Assembly: GCA_016192885.1 (NCBI GenBank)
Contig: JACPTH010000153.1
Location: 1-9,341, forward strand
Reading direction: 5' to 3'
DNA from: a bacterium
GTDB taxonomy: Bacteria > Muiribacteriota > Ozemobacteria > Ozemobacterales > Ozemobacteraceae
DNA: 9,341 nucleotides
The notes under the pieces were generated by a model. It had not been told where the DNA came from, made no database searches, and worked only from the letters and a program-made list of their open reading frames with translations. Positions 5,993-9,341 of this stretch are shown in pieces; position 1 is the stretch's first letter; each line of letters starts with the position of its first letter. Made by a program: the position numbers and the translations under genes.

Positions 5993-6140
5993 GAGATGAT
6001 ACGTTATTTTGAAAAATTCTTGAAACTCTTTGAGTAGCTTTTCCATATATGAGAGTGATAAGCTTTCAAAATAATTTGAAGGGGGGTGGCCTTAAGAGAA
6101 AGATATGGGTTAAATTCGGCATAATTTATTTCTTTGAGAA

Positions 6141-6156
6141 AAAGGAGCTTGTAATG
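6141..6156 (+). promoter_or_regulatory. Shine-Dalgarno deciding the start at 6154
   Basis: AAAGGAG (6141-6147) lies 6 nt before ATG 6154, which begins a textbook signal peptide (MKKRCF...). The in-frame ATG at 6049 has no ribosome site and would put 35 residues before the signal peptide. Confidence 0.85.
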
Positions 6157-7854
6157 AAAAAGAGGTGTTTTGTTTCAGCGGTTTTGTTTATTTTCGTTTT
6201 TATGTTTTTTGGTTCGGCCGCGCATGCTTTTTTGGGGCCAATAGTCGGCTCTCAGGCAAAAGTATGGGCCGCGACCATTGAAAAACTGGAACGCGAGCGG
6301 AAATTTTCGGAAGTAGTTAGTCAAACCACAAAATTCATTGATTGGCTTCACAAAGTTGAAAAGTTAGATCCCGCGATAAAAGATTTTCTTCCGCGGATGT
6401 TCGACACAAAAGCCAACGCTCAATCCATGCAAGGTTTTTATAACAGCGCGGCAAACACAATTCGGGAAAAGAACATCTCAAAGCCTGATTCTTCCAACAT
6501 CGAAAAAGTGATGAATTATGAAAAGAAAGATCTTTCTCAGAGAGAATTCTTCAACATGGCAAATGCTTTCCATAATGAGAGAATTGCCGCGAAGAAAGTT
6601 ATCCTATCCCTGGTGCGCGAAAAAGAAAAGATCGTTAAGGATTTCTTGAAACAAAAAGATGTTACCAAGGAAGGGCTTGAAAAACTTCAGAAAACGATCA
6701 AAGAAATTGAGGGGCGGGTACAAGCCAAAGAAAAACAACTTTCGGAAGTAGTTTCCAAATATTACAAGGATACCGAAAAGTTCCACAAAGACCAGATCGT
6801 TTTCACTTTTCTTCAGAACATGGGTTTGAATTCCCTTTCTAAAGTCGCATCTGATATGGGGAAACAGATTTGGGAAGGACAGAAAGAGGTTCGGGAGGGT
6901 TTGCTTAAGGTTTCAGAAAAATATCAGCACTCATGGAATGGGCTCGAAGAGAAATTAGGGAAAATGAAAGAAGTGCATGGGCAAGTAAAAGACCTTCAAA
7001 AGAAGATCCTTGCGTTAATGGAAAAGAAGCCTCTTACCGATGCGGCCAAAAAGGAACTCATGGCTCTGAAAGAGCGTTTGGACAAACTTCATGATGAACA
7101 TGCGAACCTTATGGCGGGCATTGAAAAAGCTTTCATGGATGCCGCTACTTTCAATAAGCTCACGCCCGACGAGCAAAAGAAGTATATGGACATCTTCACT
7201 TCGCTTCGCGAGGGACAAAAAGATATTGACAGCAACAACAAAAAAATCATGGCTTTCGTGAAGGAGATGTCGTTTAAATTCGGCGATTTAAACGGCGATG
7301 GAAAGCTTGATAAAGTTGATCTGAAGATGCTGGAAGACTTCTTAAAGCCTCGCCCATGGCCATTCTCTGTTATCAGAATGCCTTATAACCGAGCCGCGGA
7401 TCTTGACGGCGATGGGCATCTTGACTGGGCTGATTTAGGCTTGTTAAGGGATGCCGTTTTTGGCGACAGAAAAGTGTTTCCGGTCGAGAAAGACAACAAA
7501 CCCGGCGATTTGAATGGAAATGGCCGTCTTGACGAAAACGATATCAGTTTCCTTGCGAAGATAATGACCAATCCCAAAGGTTATGCCGCTTCATTCAGAA
7601 GACTAGCGGATCTAAACAGGGACGGAAAAATCGACGCAAGCGATATGGTTGAGCTAGTTAAACGCTATCAAAACCAAGTTAAGTTGATTCTTATTCCGCC
7701 GATCGTTAGAATACTTGCGACCGGAACTACCGAAATTTCCACAGGAACAGGCAATCTTGGGGTTGTCCCCGCTTCGGGAACCATTGTGGATGATTCACGA
7801 ACCGGAAGGGTAGGAACGGGGACTCCGGCTACCACTCTTGATTCTTCATACTAA
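6154..7854 (+). CDS. Secreted coiled-coil protein with four dockerin/EF-hand-like calcium loops, 566 aa
   Basis: Residues 1-25 are a Sec signal peptide (MKKR, hydrophobic core, then GSAAHA, cleavage before FLGP). Residues about 30-370 are strongly helical and Lys/Glu-rich with long coiled-coil stretches (for example KEGLEKLQKTIKEIEGRVQA and KELMALKERLDKLHDEHANL). Four loops follow: DLNGDGKLDKVD (from 378), DLDGDGHLDWAD (416), DLNGNGRLDEND (452) and DLNRDGKIDASD (486). They are spaced 38, 36 and 34 residues apart and each is followed by a short helix. All keep Asp at loop positions 1, 9 and 12. Loop 3 has Asn at position 5. Dockerin type I modules are two such loops, so this is equivalent to two tandem dockerins. 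The tail from about residue 510 is Gly/Thr/Ser-rich and probably disordered. No cohesin or enzyme domain is visible, so the partner is unknown. The gene stands alone between a terminator and a terminator-like hairpin. Confidence 0.8.
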   Translation: MKKRCFVSAVLFIFVFMFFGSAAHAFLGPIVGSQAKVWAATIEKLERERKFSEVVSQTTKFIDWLHKVEKLDPAIKDFLPRMFDTKANAQSMQGFYNSAANTIREKNISKPDSSNIEKVMNYEKKDLSQREFFNMANAFHNERIAAKKVILSLVREKEKIVKDFLKQKDVTKEGLEKLQKTIKEIEGRVQAKEKQLSEVVSKYYKDTEKFHKDQIVFTFLQNMGLNSLSKVASDMGKQIWEGQKEVREGLLKVSEKYQHSWNGLEEKLGKMKEVHGQVKDLQKKILALMEKKPLTDAAKKELMALKERLDKLHDEHANLMAGIEKAFMDAATFNKLTPDEQKKYMDIFTSLREGQKDIDSNNKKIMAFVKEMSFKFGDLNGDGKLDKVDLKMLEDFLKPRPWPFSVIRMPYNRAADLDGDGHLDWADLGLLRDAVFGDRKVFPVEKDNKPGDLNGNGRLDENDISFLAKIMTNPKGYAASFRRLADLNRDGKIDASDMVELVKRYQNQVKLILIPPIVRILATGTTEISTGTGNLGVVPASGTIVDDSRTGRVGTGTPATTLDSSY

Positions 7855-7870
7855 CTCTTGACAAGGTAAG

Positions 7871-7904
7871 ATAGGGGGCGGAGATTTCTTTTCCGCCCCT
7901 ATTT
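7871..7904 (+). terminator. Terminator-like GC-rich hairpin
   Basis: ATAGGGGGCGGA (7871-7882) pairs with TCCGCCCCTAT (7892-7902) with one bulged G and a 9-nt loop. The T tract is short (TTT then CC), so termination efficiency is uncertain. It begins 16 nt after the stop of the dockerin-like gene. Confidence 0.6.
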
Positions 7905-7961
7905 CCTGGGTCTTTCTTATTCCAAGTGCTAATTAAGCGGTAATTGGGCTATTTATAGATC

Positions 7962-7974
7962 GGAGGTTCTTATG
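7962..7974 (+). promoter_or_regulatory. Shine-Dalgarno for the gene at 7972
   Basis: GGAGG at 7962-7966 lies 5 nt before ATG 7972, which fixes the start of the following exported protein. Confidence 0.75.
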
Positions 7975-8835
7975 GAACAAGGTTTTTTTCCTTTTCCAAA
8001 AGGTAAGGTAATTTTTCAAATTTTTCTTTTTGCTTTTTTGATTTTATTTTTTTCCCCGACAAGTTGTCTTGCCGAGGCTTCCGGAGCGGGCCCCGGAACC
8101 GCCAGCACACCGACGTCACTTACTCCATTAAAACCCTCAGGTCTCGGTTCCTCCAAATCTCCATTATCGTCTTCAAAATCCGGGTTGGATGCTAACTCTA
8201 GCTCCGACTTCCAATACAAGACGGATTCGGAAACCGACCGGCTTCAGCAAGCCATTGAGACATATAATCGAAGCAACCCAAACGATCCGATTGTAGAATT
8301 TTCCAATTCCGCTCTTGAAAAACTGTTTAAAGCAGGGCTATTGAGCGATCCTATTAGAAATTCATCCAATATTGTCGTCTTGAAAGATGGCAGCGTTTTC
8401 CGGCGCGTTCCGCGTTCTCAAGGAAACCAACCCACGGGCGGGACCGGGGTCGCCGCTAACTCATTTTTTGATTCTTTTGAAGGAACCTCCGCTGCGCTAA
8501 ACACCGATTCCCCCAAGAAGACGCCCGAACCTCCAGCTTCTAAAGAGATAAAGATGGAGGACCGAACCGTAAAAATACGACTTCCCAATTCGGAAAACCG
8601 GGATGTAAAATTCACTCTTCCCGTAATTCCCAAGCCTCTTCCAAGCAAGCCAAAGCCGGATGTTTCCACGGTATTTAAGAAAGATTTTTTAAGAAAAGTC
8701 ATTCAAACCCAGAGAACGATTCGTGCTCCGACCATTAAGAGGATGCCTGTTAAACTTTTTCCGCTGCCGATAAAAAAACCCATTGAATTAGCTCCCAAGC
8801 TTCAGATTTCTACTCCGTCCGCCACTCTGAAGTGA
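7972..8835 (+). CDS. Exported Ser/Pro-rich protein of unknown function, 287 aa
   Basis: I do not recognise this protein. The N-terminus has a short basic stretch (PKGK) and a long hydrophobic segment, residues about 13-34, ending PTSCLA before EASG, consistent with a signal peptide. The cysteine at 32 does not fit a lipobox. Residues 36-80 are low-complexity Ser/Pro/Gly/Lys. Residues about 82-145 look like the only compact part, with two predicted helices (TDRLQQAIETYNRS, SNSALEKLFKAGLL) and a strand pair (NIVVLKDGSVFRRV). From about 175 the chain is Pro/Lys-rich and basic (VIPKPLPSKPKP, IRAPTIKRMPVKLFPLPIKKP), probably extended. Such a basic proline-rich tail could span the cell wall or bind a polyanion, but this is a guess. 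The ECF sigma factor begins 10 nt after its stop, so the two may share a transcript. Confidence 0.7.
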   Translation: MEQGFFPFPKGKVIFQIFLFAFLILFFSPTSCLAEASGAGPGTASTPTSLTPLKPSGLGSSKSPLSSSKSGLDANSSSDFQYKTDSETDRLQQAIETYNRSNPNDPIVEFSNSALEKLFKAGLLSDPIRNSSNIVVLKDGSVFRRVPRSQGNQPTGGTGVAANSFFDSFEGTSAALNTDSPKKTPEPPASKEIKMEDRTVKIRLPNSENRDVKFTLPVIPKPLPSKPKPDVSTVFKKDFLRKVIQTQRTIRAPTIKRMPVKLFPLPIKKPIELAPKLQISTPSATLK

Positions 8836-8845
8836 AAAGATAAAT

Positions 8846-9341
8846 GTGAAAGACCCTTTTCACGAGTCCGACAAGGAATTAATTCTTCAAGTTCGCAAGG
8901 GTCGCAAAGAAAGTTTTCGATTTATTGTTGACCGGTATTGGTCTCGCCTTAGGTCGGTAATACGGCGGGCGGTAAAAAGCCCGGAACTCAACGAGGATTT
9001 ATGCCAGGAAACTTTTCTAAAGGCTTTCCATAAAATTGACCAATTCGATACTTCCCGTGAACTTTGTCCATGGCTGATGAAAATAGCGTTTAATTTAATA
9101 GCGGAGCATTTCAGGAAGAGCCACCAACGCTTTCAATTCGTTCCCTTAAATGAAACCGATTTTCCCGCAAGTTCTCAATCGGAGCCTCATGAAATGCTAA
9201 GCAGACGAATGGTTTTTGAGGAATGTCTTGATCTTCTACCGGAGATTTATAGAGTCGTGTTTGCGTTGCGACACGGAATGATGTTTACCTTGGAGGAAAT
9301 TTCATTTGTTCTAGATGAACCCCTAGGAACGGTAAAAGTTA
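8846..9341 (+). CDS. ECF-type RNA polymerase sigma factor, 3' end outside window
   Basis: The frame opens after a stop at 8828-8830 and the only suitable start is GTG 8846. The ribosome site is weak (GAAAAG, 8834-8839). It stays open to the window edge, giving 165 visible residues. Region 2 spans about residues 21-92, with the characteristic EDLCQETFLKAF (50-61), FDTSRELCPWLMKIAFNLIAEHFRK (67-91) and conserved W76. Region 4 spans about 124-165: LDLLPEIYRVVFALRHGMMFTLEEISFVL, then GTVK of the DNA-recognition helix. A poorly conserved linker of about 30 residues joins them and no sigma region 3 is present, as in ECF (sigma-70 family group 4) factors. These usually answer envelope or extracytoplasmic signals through an anti-sigma factor, often encoded next. 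That position lies beyond the window. Confidence 0.9.
   Translation, partial: MKDPFHESDKELILQVRKGRKESFRFIVDRYWSRLRSVIRRAVKSPELNEDLCQETFLKAFHKIDQFDTSRELCPWLMKIAFNLIAEHFRKSHQRFQFVPLNETDFPASSQSEPHEMLSRRMVFEECLDLLPEIYRVVFALRHGMMFTLEEISFVLDEPLGTVKV

Noticed and set aside
6020..6051. TTGAAA (6020-6025) with CATATA/TATATG as a promoter for the dockerin-like gene
   Set aside because: The -10 match is poor or the spacing is too long (20 nt), so it is not better than chance in this AT-rich stretch.
6049..6153. In-frame upstream ATG at 6049 as start of the dockerin-like gene
   Set aside because: It has no Shine-Dalgarno and would place 35 residues before a clear signal peptide. ATG 6154 has AAAGGAG at ideal spacing.
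8844..8849. ATG at 8844 as sigma factor start
   Set aside because: It is followed immediately by TGA. The coding frame uses GTG 8846.

Overview
The window reads as a stretch of an uncultivated, diderm-type bacterium. Base composition is mid-range, genes are dense and all on the + strand, GTG and TTG starts are frequent, and almost every product carries an export signal or a prepilin leader. The mix (FG-GAP propeller, TPR protein, oversized pseudopilins, dockerin-like modules, ECF sigma factor) is common in deep-branching candidate phyla such as Riflebacteria/Ozemobacteria, Omnitrophota or Elusimicrobiota. I cannot choose between them from sequence alone.

Region 1 (1-1955): the C-terminal part of an FG-GAP/VCBS propeller protein is followed 9 nt later by an exported TPR protein with a charged, probably coiled linker. 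The two look co-transcribed. Region 2 (1956-2238): an intergenic gap largely filled by a 187-bp non-coding, MITE-like element. It has terminal inverted repeats built from degenerate 7-bp units, an internal GC-rich palindrome and an 8-bp target duplication (GAATGTTT). Its right end lies about 10 nt before the next start codon.

Region 3 (2239-5835): a tightly coupled pseudopilin operon. An 829-residue pilin-like protein lacking Glu5 (GspK/PilX-like position) is followed by a PilV/GspI-like and a PilW/GspJ-like pseudopilin, joined by 4-nt stop/start overlaps. The PilW/GspJ-like gene is split into two frames. The only interval where the frames can be joined contains an X XXY YYZ slippery heptamer, so programmed -1 frameshifting, a real lesion or a sequence error are all possible. 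Region 4 (5836-6153): a structured leader with a candidate promoter, three hairpins and a strong intrinsic terminator. One arm of the terminator can pair instead with an upstream segment, as in an attenuator.

Region 5 (6154-7854): a secreted, mostly helical/coiled-coil protein ending in four dockerin/EF-hand-like calcium loops, followed by a terminator-like hairpin. Region 6 (7972-9341): an exported Ser/Pro-rich protein of unknown function and, 10 nt after its stop, an ECF-type sigma-70 factor cut off by the window edge.

Taken together the window encodes envelope and surface functions: a minor-pseudopilin set that may prime or cap a type IV pilus-like or type II secretion-like filament, plus exported calcium-binding and scaffold-like proteins. 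No transposase, CRISPR array, tRNA or rRNA was seen.
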